Source: Streptomyces sp. R302
Lineage (GTDB): Bacteria > Actinomycetota > Actinomycetes > Streptomycetales > Streptomycetaceae
Direction: 5' to 3'
Assembly: GCF_012927245.1 (NCBI RefSeq)
Contig: NZ_JABBGE010000017.1
Coordinates: 1-64,000 of the forward strand
DNA length: 64,000 nt
Below are positions 57,201 to 62,853 of this stretch, in pieces. The notes under the pieces were generated by a model, which worked only from the letters and a program-made list of their open reading frames with translations, had not been told where the DNA came from and ran no database searches. The translations under genes were made by a program, and so were the position numbers. How positions within the stretch are numbered: the first letter of the stretch is position 1; every line of letters starts with the position of its first letter.

Positions 57201-58934
57201 GTCCGCGCGGACTTCTTCCGGCAGGGCGTCCAACGATGTCGCGGACCGGAAGACCCGGCTGGGCATGCGCAGCACGTCCACGGTGTCGTTGGACGCGATG
57301 GGGGTGCCGTCCGGGCCGGTGAGGGTGGCGTCCAAGAGGGGCACGCTCGTGCGGCCGGCGCCCGGCCGGTAGGTGGCGGCGACGGTCCCCTCGACAGTGA
57401 CAGTGTCCGGCTTCTGCTGGTCGCGAGTGGACACCGGCCACTCAACGTCGCTGCCGGAGACGGTGGCGGAGACGCGGTCGCCGGGACGGAGGTCTTCCCG
57501 ACTGACCGTCGACTCGTCACCGCCGCCGGTCTCCGGAACGTCGACGTCGGCAGCGGGGGCCTGCTGTTCGGGCTTGGGCTTCTGGTTCCTCCTCTGTGCC
57601 CTCCGCTTCTCCACGGCCTCGAGGACCCGCTTGGCGTAGGCGTTGTACGCGCTGCGCTCGGCAGCCGAGGCGTCCGCTCCGGCACCAGAAAGAACCTCCG
57701 CCGCCTCCAGGAGCATCTCGTGCACCTCGAGTGGCGCGGTGATTTTGTAGGAGCCGCTGCGGTTCCGCTTGGCGGTGTCGCGCGCCTTAACGGTGTCTGG
57801 GTCACGCGTCGGCCAAGCGTCGTCGTCGAAGACCCACTCTTGGACGATCGCGGGCATGGTCAGGCTGATGAGGTTCTCGCGGGCCCAGTCGAACCGTAGA
57901 GGATCTGGGCGGGCAGTCTCAGTGCGGGCCGGAGCCTTGGGGCGCTGGCGGGCCATCGGGGGCTTGCCAGCGTCGAACTCCTCACGGGCGCGGCGGATCG
58001 CCGCCTGGACGTTCTCGCCCGCGCTTGAGCGCCAGGTCTGTGCTGCAGTGTCGAGGTTCGGATCGGAGAAGTCGAATCCCGGGGCGAGGGGCTCCGTCGA
58101 GCCTTCGGTGGGCGCCGTACGCTCGAGATGGCGGACAAAGCCACGGGCTGCGTCGGCGGTGTCGAAGTCGCCGGCCATGGTCATGCGCTCGCCAGTGCCA
58201 GTAGCGGTCAGGTACCAGCGCTTGGTGGATTCGTCCTGGCGGATTACGAGACTTCCGTCTCCCGTGACCATGAGATCGTCGCTGCTGGCGAGAAAGCGCA
58301 GGAACTCCGCCATCCCCGGCTTGCGAGCGGGCTGGTCGGCAAGGTCGAGGAAGTGCTGGCGGACAGCCGCAAGGTTCTCGAAGCGGCCCTCCGAGAACGA
58401 GTGGTCGGGCAGAGCCTGGACGTTGATGGGGTGGCGGCCGTCGGCGGGTTCATCCTCGTCGTCGTCGGCGGGGCCGTCGCCTTCGTCCTCGCCGATCGGG
58501 CGGCCCTGGTCGTCCGCGTCGTGCGGGTCGTTCGGGGTGTCGGGTTCGCCGTCGTCGTCCCGGACCACGCCGTTGCCGCGGCCCGGGGCCTGGCGCCGCT
58601 TCTCGTCCTCGGCCTGGACCTTGCGCTCATTGTCAGTCGGCGCACTGCCATCCGGCCGCGCCACCATCGACACCCATTTCGCGCTGGTGGTGTGGCGGCG
58701 GCCCTTGAACTCGTTCGGCCCGGACTGGTCCTGGACGAGGACGCGGTCGCGGGGGAGCGCGCGTACGACGCGGGCGAGCTTCCCTCCCCACAGCCGCACG
58801 ACGCCGCCCGTCTCGATGAAGCGGCCCTTGCTGTCGCGCGGGTGCAGAGCGGGGTTCCACTTGCGGCGGGCAGCCTTGGTCTCTAGGCCGGCGGTGGCCT
58901 GCAACTCAGATCGATCAGCGCGGCGATTCAGCAT
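45204..58934 (-). CDS. Giant polyvalent phage protein with SF1 (UvrD/Rep) helicase domain
   Basis: About 4576 residues from ATG at 58934, six bases after the promoter; an ATG 12 bases upstream lies inside the -10 box. The opening (RKWNPALHPRDSKGRFIETG) is common in phage head-associated proteins. Residues about 1220-1800 are a complete SF1 helicase: MRVMALAGTGKSTTLKML (K1250), ADVLFWDEAQDVNP, VVAVGDSNQAIYGFRGA, TLTQTFRFGDEVADAGNRF, DLLVSTAHKAKGLE, LRLAYVALTRATD. At least eight short beta-barrel-like modules of the xxGDxV type surround it (e.g. about 540, 1050, 2070, 3250, 3330, 3480). A tandem repeat of about 95 residues lies near 2870-3060. The last 100 residues resemble a degenerate metallopeptidase-like domain (TASHALAQHFAQHLEDLDAA). 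Next to the portal, it is probably packaged and injected. Confidence 0.9.
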   Translation of the reverse strand: MLNRRADRSELQATAGLETKAARRKWNPALHPRDSKGRFIETGGVVRLWGGKLARVVRALPRDRVLVQDQSGPNEFKGRRHTTSAKWVSMVARPDGSAPTDNERKVQAEDEKRRQAPGRGNGVVRDDDGEPDTPNDPHDADDQGRPIGEDEGDGPADDDEDEPADGRHPINVQALPDHSFSEGRFENLAAVRQHFLDLADQPARKPGMAEFLRFLASSDDLMVTGDGSLVIRQDESTKRWYLTATGTGERMTMAGDFDTADAARGFVRHLERTAPTEGSTEPLAPGFDFSDPNLDTAAQTWRSSAGENVQAAIRRAREEFDAGKPPMARQRPKAPARTETARPDPLRFDWARENLISLTMPAIVQEWVFDDDAWPTRDPDTVKARDTAKRNRSGSYKITAPLEVHEMLLEAAEVLSGAGADASAAERSAYNAYAKRVLEAVEKRRAQRRNQKPKPEQQAPAADVDVPETGGGDESTVSREDLRPGDRVSATVSGSDVEWPVSTRDQQKPDTVTVEGTVAATYRPGAGRTSVPLLDATLTGPDGTPIASNDTVDVLRMPSRVFRSATSLDALPEEVRADNVRVGDVIAQGQFGQVVTDVSRTRTHRTFTTRALGGLREIDQFGVPNGQKLHVVPKSRRRREDVVRDIAETSQQHPNSTYASRAAKNLLKAWGQADELAQRQWPDGAPEAYQALAKHMARVTGDPRGADGHDQNAQAMRSALVALHALDTENVAPELADALNSVETRLDANADRFAANARAIREKKRKKGEDRADGVDGETAPDGPVPGSSTDEDSGDGQRAPESGAADAPAPNGEAEQASERVTLTPDEVNEPTAAVRNAKAPSSMEDAELRDEIVALVEREMAEGELPGVDRTRMRVLEAEEARRAGRAPKEEKPKPKDAAADPDGLFGIEQPQQVQLVPDPDNPLDRPDDEFGTPDMFAAAEGRDTSKLRPVQTRKPLDFQAGDRFVDAEGRAHTVREQPLRTSRGRVRVVSEGGKEHFLSPDEELRVLRPDEEAPAAPTGDTREETAAGGSGPSAEGTAGQDPAEESRDTAAQEDQAEPEGAEEDGGALEEGGAPAAAPVPPQTGAARPLEEREPQDLNEDELAIEIERLENVTGALETATDPLALAYRLRAERRLWALRREEGDRWQPTPQYDKDGNLVEPTRGEILLDRVAGYRLNQDEGRGAVSSVDELPPAKPRGYSDADWASVEAVAAAGEEYPPTDEQRVIIEGAARRGLDMRVMALAGTGKSTTLKMLSRRMPGKKILYLAFNRSVANEAIEAQQRGEYASNLTPTTANAYANSMVDRDLLDRLKWPRLNDQQIADRMRWRDNVPAGSDTLSPRRAAHLANRLLEQWAKSDDADFAVHHLPDGISNRDAVFQAVKPLAERMWANLTDPKARTKEFDLPLSFDHTVKMWALSGRVPDADVLFWDEAQDVNPVMEGIVRNVRAAGIQVVAVGDSNQAIYGFRGATDALGRLPADATATLTQTFRFGDEVADAGNRFLLLLGSRMRLKGWDRKNSRREQIIPGDETMLIARTNAGAVLGAVEGLKAGRKVAVAGGLQDLQKFLEAAETLQRGERTSHQDLARFNGMSWDDIREEVAADRSLKQLDSMFKLMEKHSAELDALLDSARMPRPLIEDDGEHIWVKFSFGDRNFDATKEWLKHKDQGFGWDPATKRWGYPPPRGKKRTSDQERAAVMQKVQRYIDTWYTAPETASGGQIVDQAAPHDLLVSTAHKAKGLESERVRIADDWRGPKETPEGNIDWDTIPEDEELRLAYVALTRATDVLDASSLGWVFDVTQEPDPLEEPDGQYTRDWKLTDFRAGSDVSFWSEDGESVIRGTVETVGDYDLMVRTPEGRTDQITAAQVTRLDGKGKPRLPVASPEELDAAMADGRFAPPQEGNGAVRLPQAEVRETLQSIRPAAVDDGQEGAAPQPDTTPPAPRLPGDEDGAARVLRERLPALPKLPKLSGLGAQDKNAVRRIRSDYEEVVQSLDGILAGDPPTGDAREDLRRVRQSLDYIAQRLTRDLLPDSEEAQTVRTQLLELGEDLERALAEFPDREPEPQGDGPNGGTLFRPWDLQDGDLVRFDAVSPAYRAGGLGPYFGHFRGASSASGGRTLVTYQGRSWNDDRQQWEPDISQHTVVMPSRGLVERFTEEQWDAWRRPGQSTAQHSAPEAPKAPPAPIREARPADMSDEEINAELEELQAWQDRHVSPTGEGPRVEGRVWFALQPVASRRGELGEEQRLREVARRNAERKEKEKQEKEAALARVVYGTRQADGSYPVSVDGRQAGSIRRLGREWEWVNSDGDRDPDFHRSRDEAAFALVRNVDMRAQKQERRTPPAGWVLGDRATVAENDVIRVPVSSILSLGWRDPVRVRRATHNSNGTLVMAVENLDGSRSALSPVFLSHPDDVFAREETPATNDDDRAARARAVFGEGMNVVGGESLPEMQELEERLGRAEPSDDREAELRDVADRMEALAEQYELAGPQGERAADLFRRAARIARGEEDQEQQNTGNESAGARDSEEGDEENRRSRRDNESDVPGPDGVGSGGGTPSPAPDEVGGEGRDGAERSETERRGGRRGRRDQDGSGNGGPDVQGLDFPEPDGSEAAGADGADGAAGPAAAATPASPRYADVDSLRAAWRTGEDLAPQDDTPERRAYLADMAGRDGLTLSPGGSIATFLQPRGDGGNHWKFAQSLNGTNLPGITLDTDDPEEARELAGRIEAIADRNGDLFDWNRPWGAASISAWRDGEGRTLPQALRAVRDDYERERAGGFELPEDLTTLSTQVLEDAFRQGLSSEDMRRVGEEMDRRDGFVDARVRQAVPEAPPATTAEAEAEGRAMDEALKFGDTDITRPAEPTAGRLRREWEALDEERWLAAMEATGGRMLSPGAEADGVDPRAVFSGWKYTNARAFELSSQELQRWVKGDKDEGVPANGRLTYAQYRQREADRVLRAEFALYDQTRYEAAVEATNGFFFAREHKFKAVPFDERELFSGGSLAANDRWRRYASEDLQEWFDANGGRRTFAQFKKARRDDDRIAREQYEEEQRNASATPAAADSDPADSVDGSAQQPGAEGAVPAPERAADRDRVQEALDRLEWRTTHQSEEAWLDGQYLGWVRNINRDRPDRTPRWQSTPFWTLGVDGMVSSEDRDEVVRALVDRALRVGPMDPRNPSEDLWLMARVHVSSTPSKQREIPDLPAAVKKKPGAQARYERLLTRLEALNARTLTSGDLRQDLAQARDDLEWLHGVLPQTRQGGDQQMALNGLKQRAFWASRIIDALGTPESDRERLGRWNDPDFSESAPSPSPESADVPERAPESARGAAARPEPEAVPDPIGGQPAHWARVENLVPGDMVRMTGTTRQGRKVQRVGYVSGNGPVLVDVTSRGRTEKRWRTRVTEHPDGTGEAGNVFVSENASVARAAASDDAGPSSLVNGAQSSLRAGGVPDRLPADNSGQVLYPGSNVTSSNGREGTVTGATDTAVSVAWDDSRDEDTVSPTSVTVTDSQRPDGWTADGRRVTEQSVVSDTDGRLLGPVDRVDGDDVTITTADGTVTRSAGDLQVAGEVRDDVSVAAPVSEIDEPTSADLNDGDVVLLDLDGALVPVKISGTPQRNGDRVTLQYVDTVTGETGEIDVDSRAVLPRALGAGNTVPDLGPDDMPEPDEELTVHAASSAVEPVTGPTVDPELTRRDRDIVGDHADALDDAPEAQQAAARIERDLPVTAGQASALAEQLRAAADPSGEEGRAALRAADRLDSAAGRTPETAPARPRPSTAAQVGEGDTVALADGENGQVRPFHVAGVEEGPGGVRRLVLEDEQQQRQTRVVAGGLPVWMLPPAQPRPVTPPDPNDPAPAPPAPEVPVAQVRPGDLRIGDLIDAPVNRAGYQLNGHRRLTIIREVQRSGWWTYLTGVDENGNVHDVGLHSGRTVNVYDRSRPTPALPQAGAPRDPNPAPQTDVDRLVGEHVRSMAARIIQEAIAGTEPPGDVHALREQIGQRLTAEALRDARQEVRRDGNAALDALGLSDPELADTKRRLHEARRDAHKATVRAALRTINDLEPLPDESNEDLAARARDLLRLIPAQVANRPANTSRTDPEINRAVTGHVNGAVNALLRELLAAGIDPGDATQVAALLAQQLAGTRRGTARRIASRAGGRTAGRQPGLLAQVVALLIRMAKRLVELVKTAARAIAEKYRGARERLARLRAFLGRMARRVRQWPESRRLARLRALELPDATGEALSERVTHWASLMPAPGRFGQTQQRVTFWRPTTWDRLAAGRLPGMSDRIEWAPDRAADGGPGLTALRHLAALRAAGSDVDQDVTRRLAAALGDDFGDSPHETLQHADDYVAASERRLVNLRAARSSATIPDDQDLEIEITAARAELMAARREYEDLRGRYATAVPDAVAAALADIRDVGPQGADAFVFGPDTEPDAERAVRGVQRLVPRSWLSSTGARRLTAVNGTQGRYEAEGQRVTVVDLADEGLGTASHALAQHFAQHLEDLDAAQRAFWFTRTHTGRPGARRRQPSALDRLLQRQQQTQPETGDILARSMQAMFSGDWYQNDDLRAFLLGLLATR

Positions 58935-58939
58935 GCGGC

Positions 58940-58971
58940 GGACCATGCACAGCGAGCGGGGTTAGCGTCGC
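58940..58971 (-). promoter_or_regulatory. Dispersed late promoter motif, copy 10 (giant gene, leaderless geometry)
   Basis: Minus strand: GCGACGCTAA, 15 bases, ATGGTCC. The ATG at 58934 begins six bases after the second box. The dyad element copy B ends 18 bases upstream of the first box. Confidence 0.72.
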
Positions 58972-58989
58972 GTGCTGACCGGCAAACCC

Positions 58990-59020
58990 CCGACCAAGAT
59001 CGTTTTAGTCCAATTGGCCA
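58990..59020. repeat. 31-bp dyad element, copy B
   Basis: Exact reverse complement of 36184-36214. It lies between the small membrane protein gene (stop 59033) and the promoter of the giant gene. Confidence 0.85.
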
Positions 59021-59032
59021 CGTCCGGGTCGG

Positions 59033-59245
59033 CTACATGGTCTCGGTGAGTATGTGGATGCCGAACCAGGCGGAGAACCCGAACCAGCCGACGGCAAAGA
59101 GGGCGCGGCCGGCCTTGCTGGTGCGGGTGCGGAACAGGCGCCGGAAGTTCTCGGACAGGGTGTCGTCGTCACGCTTGTTGGCCAGGGCAAGGGTCTCGGC
59201 GGCGGCGAAGGCGAGGGTCCAGGCGATCCAGACGGCAGGCCACAT
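59033..59245 (-). CDS. Small two-span membrane protein, 70 aa
   Basis: ATG MWPAVWIAWTLAFAAAETLA with GGAGTG upstream, seven bases after the portal stop. Hydrophobic segments at about 2-20 and 46-66 (ALFAVGWFGFSAWFGIHILT) enclose a charged loop (NKRDDDTLSENFRRLFRTRT). Small membrane proteins after the portal gene are common in actinophages, usually unassigned. Too short and too far from the lysis genes to be called a holin with confidence. Confidence 0.65.
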   Translation of the reverse strand: MWPAVWIAWTLAFAAAETLALANKRDDDTLSENFRRLFRTRTSKAGRALFAVGWFGFSAWFGIHILTETM

Positions 59246-59251
59246 GGCGGG

Positions 59252-61705
59252 TCACTCCTTGGGGTCGGTGTCGTAGTGCAGGCGGCATCGGCAGTTCCGG
59301 GTGAGGCCGATGGGGGCGAAGGGGTCGCCGGGGTAGCGGAGCTGGGCCCCGTTGATCGCGTACGGAGTGCCGGCCGGCAGCGTCTTGCCGTGCAGCGCCT
59401 TGTGCGCGGGCCGGACGCGGCCGTCCTGGCGGGTGATCCAGGTCCGGACGACGCCGGGGCCGGCGCTCTCCGCCGCGGCGTCCGCGGCCCCGTTCACGGT
59501 CGCCACGGCGCACATCTCCGCAATCTGAGCCACCAACTCGGAACCGGTGGAGCGGTAGAAGGCGGAGACGGACTCGATGAGGTCCTCCAGGGCTGGTTCC
59601 CCGTCCTCCTGGGCGGCGCGCAGGACCTCGGCGAGCTCACCGAGCATCGTGGCCACGGCTTCACCCGCGTACATCGCGGTGACGAGCGCGGCCGCGGCCG
59701 CCGCGGGCGGCGCGACGTCGGCGCCGGCGAGGGCCCGGCCCGCGCGGCGGGCGGTGGCCGCGGCCGCCTGCTGCAGGATCGGGGCGAGGGCGTTGGCCGT
59801 CTCCTCCGCCCAGCGCGGCGCGCTGACGACCCGCTGCTCGTCGAGATTCGCGTCGCCCCCGCGGGTGTCGGTCTCGTTCTCCGGCGCCCAGAACCGCGTT
59901 CCCTTGCGGATCTTCGGAGCGCGGAGCCGCGCCGTGACCACGCCTTCCTGCCGGGCGAGAAGCGCGACCAGGGCCGCCTGCACGGCCGTGGCGAGGGCGT
60001 CGAAGTCGGACTCCGAGACCTCGAACCCGTCCCCGGCCGCCGCCTTGTTCTCGATGGTGGTGCGCGCCGCGGCGACATCCTCGGCTGCGGCCCCGGGCTC
60101 TGGGGTGACGCTGGTACGGGCCCGGGCAACGTCCCCGGCCGCGTCGCCGGGAACGTACGTGCCGGTGCCGGCGCGGGCGGCCGCGACGTCGGCCGCCGCA
60201 GTCGTGGCCTGGCCGGGCGGCAACTCGAGAGCCGTCTGGCCGCGCGCTGCGGCAACGTCGTCCGCCGCCGACGGAGCGGAGTCGAGGCTTCGGGCTTCGG
60301 CGACGACCGCAGCGGCGGAAGCGTCCCCGCCGGCCGGAGGCAGCCCGGGGACCGAGACGCCGCCTCCGGGGAGGGCTCCCGGTTCCAGGGTGAGGCCGAG
60401 CGCGGCCGCGTCCTGGTCGTTGGCCGGCACGGGCGCCTTCTGCGGGCTAATCCACAAGGCCCGGGACTGAGGGGTGTCGAAGGCCCGACGTCCTGCGACC
60501 CGGCGGTACTCGTCGACCGTGATGAGGCCCGCGTTGAACTCCTCCCGGGCTTCCTGACGGGCCAGGCGGCGCGGAAACTCGAGCGCCTGGACGCCGGAGA
60601 CGTCGAAGCGGATCACCCAGTCGTCGGGCAGGTCAGGGTCGAACGCCGAGGCGAACAGCTTGAGGTGGGGGAGCTCCGTATGGTCCCAGAAGTTCCACTC
60701 CTCGCGGTCGGCGTTGTTGTAGGTCCGCTCGGACGCGTTGCCGATCACGCTCTCGTACACGCCGAAGGCGGAGAGGATCTCGTTCTTCGCGGTGGTGGCG
60801 AGGGTCTCGTAGGCCATTTCCCGAGGGCGGGCGGAGGTGTCCACGTAGGTGACGCCGCCCGGCCCGGTGCCGACGAGGGTGAGCTGGCCGGCGTTGTGCG
60901 CGCCCGGCGCGAGGCGCTTCTGGATCCGGTCGACTTCCTGCGGGTCGACGCCGTCCAGGTCGATGCCGACGATGCCGCCCGGGCGCCCGTCGTTGTCGAT
61001 GAAGCTGATGTTGTAGGTGCGGGCCTTGACGTCCAGGTCGACGGACAGGCCCGCGGCCTCGAGCGGGGTGACCCCGCAGAACGGATCGGTCGGGTGCGGG
61101 TCGCGCAGCCAGATGACGTGTTCGGGCTCGAGGGTACGGATGTGACCGGTGTAGTCGGTGAACTCGAAGTGCTTGATGTAGGTCGCGTTCTCGTCGTCCG
61201 GGATGATCCGGACGCGGTCCGGCGGCAGAATGTCGAGGCGCACCAGGACACCGGCCCGGCTGCGGGTCTTCTCGATGAACACGCCCTTCTTGCTCAGCAG
61301 CAGCTGGGCGGAGACCCGCTTCTTGAAGACGTCGCCCGTCTCCAGCGGGTTGGCACGCTGGTTCAGCAGCCTCAGCAGCGGATGGTCCTCGAGGGTTTCG
61401 GCGAACTCGCGCTCGTCGCCGCCGCGGCCGATCTGCACCGGCAGCGTGCTCGCGTGCTTGCTGATCGCCTCCACGCTCTTGAAGGTCCAGATGGAGCGCT
61501 CGTAGCCCTCCACGATCACGCGCTCGAGGTCCCAGCCGTCCGCGCGGCCCGGCGTACCCCAGACGTTCGTGACGCCCGCGTACGAGACGGAGGTGTAGAT
61601 CCCTCCCGCCAGCAGGTCCTTCGTTTCCACGGTCAGCGGCGCCGGCGCGGCGACTCCTTGAGGCACGAGGAGGCCTCGGAGCGCCTGGAAGAGCTGCCGG
61701 CCCAT
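59252..61705 (-). CDS. Portal protein with C-terminal MuF domain
   Basis: Dodecameric portal for DNA entry and exit. Residues 1-430 are the portal: RVIVEGYERSIWTFKSVEAI, LRLLNQRANPLETGDVFKKR, GVFIEKTRSRAGVLVRLDIL, EHVIWLRDPHPTDPFCGVTP, ILSAFGVYESVIGNASERTY, FPRRLARQEAREEFNAGLIT. A long Ala-rich linker (about 450-590) leads to a MuF-like domain (about 640-817) with the conserved end VVRTWITRQDGRVRPAHKAL and LTRNCRCRLHYDTDP. A portal fused to MuF is known in some phages but is not the common arrangement. The start overlaps the stop of the upstream membrane protein by one base. Confidence 0.93.
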   Translation of the reverse strand: MGRQLFQALRGLLVPQGVAAPAPLTVETKDLLAGGIYTSVSYAGVTNVWGTPGRADGWDLERVIVEGYERSIWTFKSVEAISKHASTLPVQIGRGGDEREFAETLEDHPLLRLLNQRANPLETGDVFKKRVSAQLLLSKKGVFIEKTRSRAGVLVRLDILPPDRVRIIPDDENATYIKHFEFTDYTGHIRTLEPEHVIWLRDPHPTDPFCGVTPLEAAGLSVDLDVKARTYNISFIDNDGRPGGIVGIDLDGVDPQEVDRIQKRLAPGAHNAGQLTLVGTGPGGVTYVDTSARPREMAYETLATTAKNEILSAFGVYESVIGNASERTYNNADREEWNFWDHTELPHLKLFASAFDPDLPDDWVIRFDVSGVQALEFPRRLARQEAREEFNAGLITVDEYRRVAGRRAFDTPQSRALWISPQKAPVPANDQDAAALGLTLEPGALPGGGVSVPGLPPAGGDASAAAVVAEARSLDSAPSAADDVAAARGQTALELPPGQATTAAADVAAARAGTGTYVPGDAAGDVARARTSVTPEPGAAAEDVAAARTTIENKAAAGDGFEVSESDFDALATAVQAALVALLARQEGVVTARLRAPKIRKGTRFWAPENETDTRGGDANLDEQRVVSAPRWAEETANALAPILQQAAAATARRAGRALAGADVAPPAAAAAALVTAMYAGEAVATMLGELAEVLRAAQEDGEPALEDLIESVSAFYRSTGSELVAQIAEMCAVATVNGAADAAAESAGPGVVRTWITRQDGRVRPAHKALHGKTLPAGTPYAINGAQLRYPGDPFAPIGLTRNCRCRLHYDTDPKE

Positions 61706-62082
61706 CAGGCTTCCTCATCCACGCGGGAGCTGGACAGCCAGAGGCCTGCGGCGACTGCGAGGAGGCTGACAGCCAGCCACCCCAGGGTTGGCGCGACGCC
61801 GAACAGCACAGGGATCAGCCCACCGCAGCTACTGCACGCAACGATGGTGCCGAGGTCCTGCTTGAACCGGCTGCTGCTGGTGCGGCGGGCGATGACCCCG
61901 CAGGCGATCAGCCCGACGTGGGCGGCGATCAGCGCTGCGAGCCAGTGCCAGGTGGCCAGCGCAAGGAGGACGCCGAGCACACCGAGCGAGAGCAGGAGGA
62001 GCCCTACGGCCTCCCGTCCCACCCGCCCGCGTGAGTCGACGTGGGAGATGCCGTTCTCTGCCTGTGTCTGCTGAGTAGTCAC
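61705..62082 (-). CDS. Four-span membrane protein upstream of the portal, 125 aa
   Basis: GTG at 62082 is six bases after the second promoter box; an ATG at 62094 lies inside the box. Hydrophobic segments: about 25-45 (AVGLLLLSLGVLGVLLALAT), 47-65 (LAALIAAHVGLIACGVIARR), 78-95 and 98-115 (GWLAVSLLAVAAGLWL), with a CSSCGG motif in one loop. It is not a known portal partner. Its function may be prophage-related (exclusion) or an envelope role late in infection. Confidence 0.7.
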   Translation of the reverse strand: MTTQQTQAENGISHVDSRGRVGREAVGLLLLSLGVLGVLLALATWHWLAALIAAHVGLIACGVIARRTSSSRFKQDLGTIVACSSCGGLIPVLFGVAPTLGWLAVSLLAVAAGLWLSSSRVDEEA

Positions 62083-62087
62083 GCCGC

Positions 62088-62119
62088 GCACCATGGACGG
62101 TGGGCGGCGTTAGCGTCGC
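62088..62119 (-). promoter_or_regulatory. Dispersed late promoter motif, copy 11 (leaderless geometry)
   Basis: Minus strand: GCGACGCTAA, 15 bases, ATGGTGC. GTG at 62082 begins six bases after the second box. First copy of the series in transcription order. Confidence 0.72.
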
Positions 62120-62123
62120 GCCC

Positions 62124-62639
62124 TCAGCTCCGCGGCCGGGAGACCCCGGCAACGTACGCGTCGAGTCCGCGCCGGTTGATCGTTTCGCCGGTGATGATCC
62201 GGGCGTTGGGAGGCGGGACCGGGGTCTTCCTCTTCGCGCGCGTCGTCTGGTCCCCGCCGATCAGGTGGGTGTTGTCGACCTTCGCGGCGCAGGAGTCGCC
62301 CTTGACCTCGTCGTACGGTCGGCGGCAGCCCTTGCAGTAGACCTCGAGGGCCTCGACGCGTTGCTCCTTCTCTGTCTTGAAGGAGCCCCGGTAGTCGGCG
62401 ATGCTCGCGATCCGCGGTGTGACGACGATTTCGGCTGCCACCACCCACACGTGCGCCAGGTCGGTCTTCTTCCCCTTCTTGTCTGCAGGCGGCGCGGCCG
62501 GCGGTTTCAAGGTCGGCGCCTTCTTGACGGACGGCGCGCCGGGCGCGACGGGACTCTTCGGCGGCGCTGCCGCAGGCGTGAGCCAGTCAAACAGGGCGTC
62601 CTGCAGGTGTGAGCGAGGCGGGGCTGTTGGGGTCGTCAC
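62124..62639 (-). CDS. Hypothetical protein with cysteine motif, 171 aa
   Basis: GTG start with GGAGGA three bases upstream. The first 55 residues are Pro/Ala/Lys-rich and disordered (MTTPTAPPRSHLQDALFDWL). The ordered part has a strand (LAHVWVVAAEIVVTPRIASI), a cysteine cluster (EVYCKGCRRPYDEVKGDSCA) that could bind zinc, and a domain with NTHLIGGDQTTRAKRK. From a similar arrangement in other actinophages it may belong to early or DNA-processing proteins; no family recognised. It ends just before the promoter of the portal transcript. Confidence 0.65.
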   Translation of the reverse strand: MTTPTAPPRSHLQDALFDWLTPAAAPPKSPVAPGAPSVKKAPTLKPPAAPPADKKGKKTDLAHVWVVAAEIVVTPRIASIADYRGSFKTEKEQRVEALEVYCKGCRRPYDEVKGDSCAAKVDNTHLIGGDQTTRAKRKTPVPPPNARIITGETINRRGLDAYVAGVSRPRS

Positions 62640-62853
62640 CGTTCCTCCGGTTGGCTGGAGAGGGGTTGACGCAAGCTTTCAACCCTCTTCACTCACCGAA
62701 CGCCAACGGCCGCCTTGTTGTGACACTTGCCGGGCGTATTCACGGCTCCGCCATGGGACGGCAAAGGGCTTGGGCCCGCCGTGCTGCGGCGGGCCCAAGG
62801 GTGTGGTTCAGTGCGCCTCGGGCTTCTGGGCGTTGCCTGAGGCCAGGGAAGGG
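62640..62853. other. Intergenic gap with inverted repeat and terminator
   Basis: Contains an imperfect dyad GAGGGGTTGA ... TCAACCCTC (62671-62698) upstream of the 171-aa gene, a possible operator, and the hairpin terminator at 62769-62799. Confidence 0.4.
62769..62799. terminator. 13-bp hairpin after the NUDIX gene
   Basis: CTTGGGCCCGCCG-TGCTG-CGGCGGGCCCAAG, a perfect stem 55 bases beyond the minus-strand stop at 62854. Confidence 0.8.

Noticed and set aside
6628..62119. Repeated GTCGCG-containing gaps as a CRISPR array or transposon ends
   Set aside because: Copies are far apart, one per gene gap, in fixed orientation and distance to starts, with no spacers or transposase.
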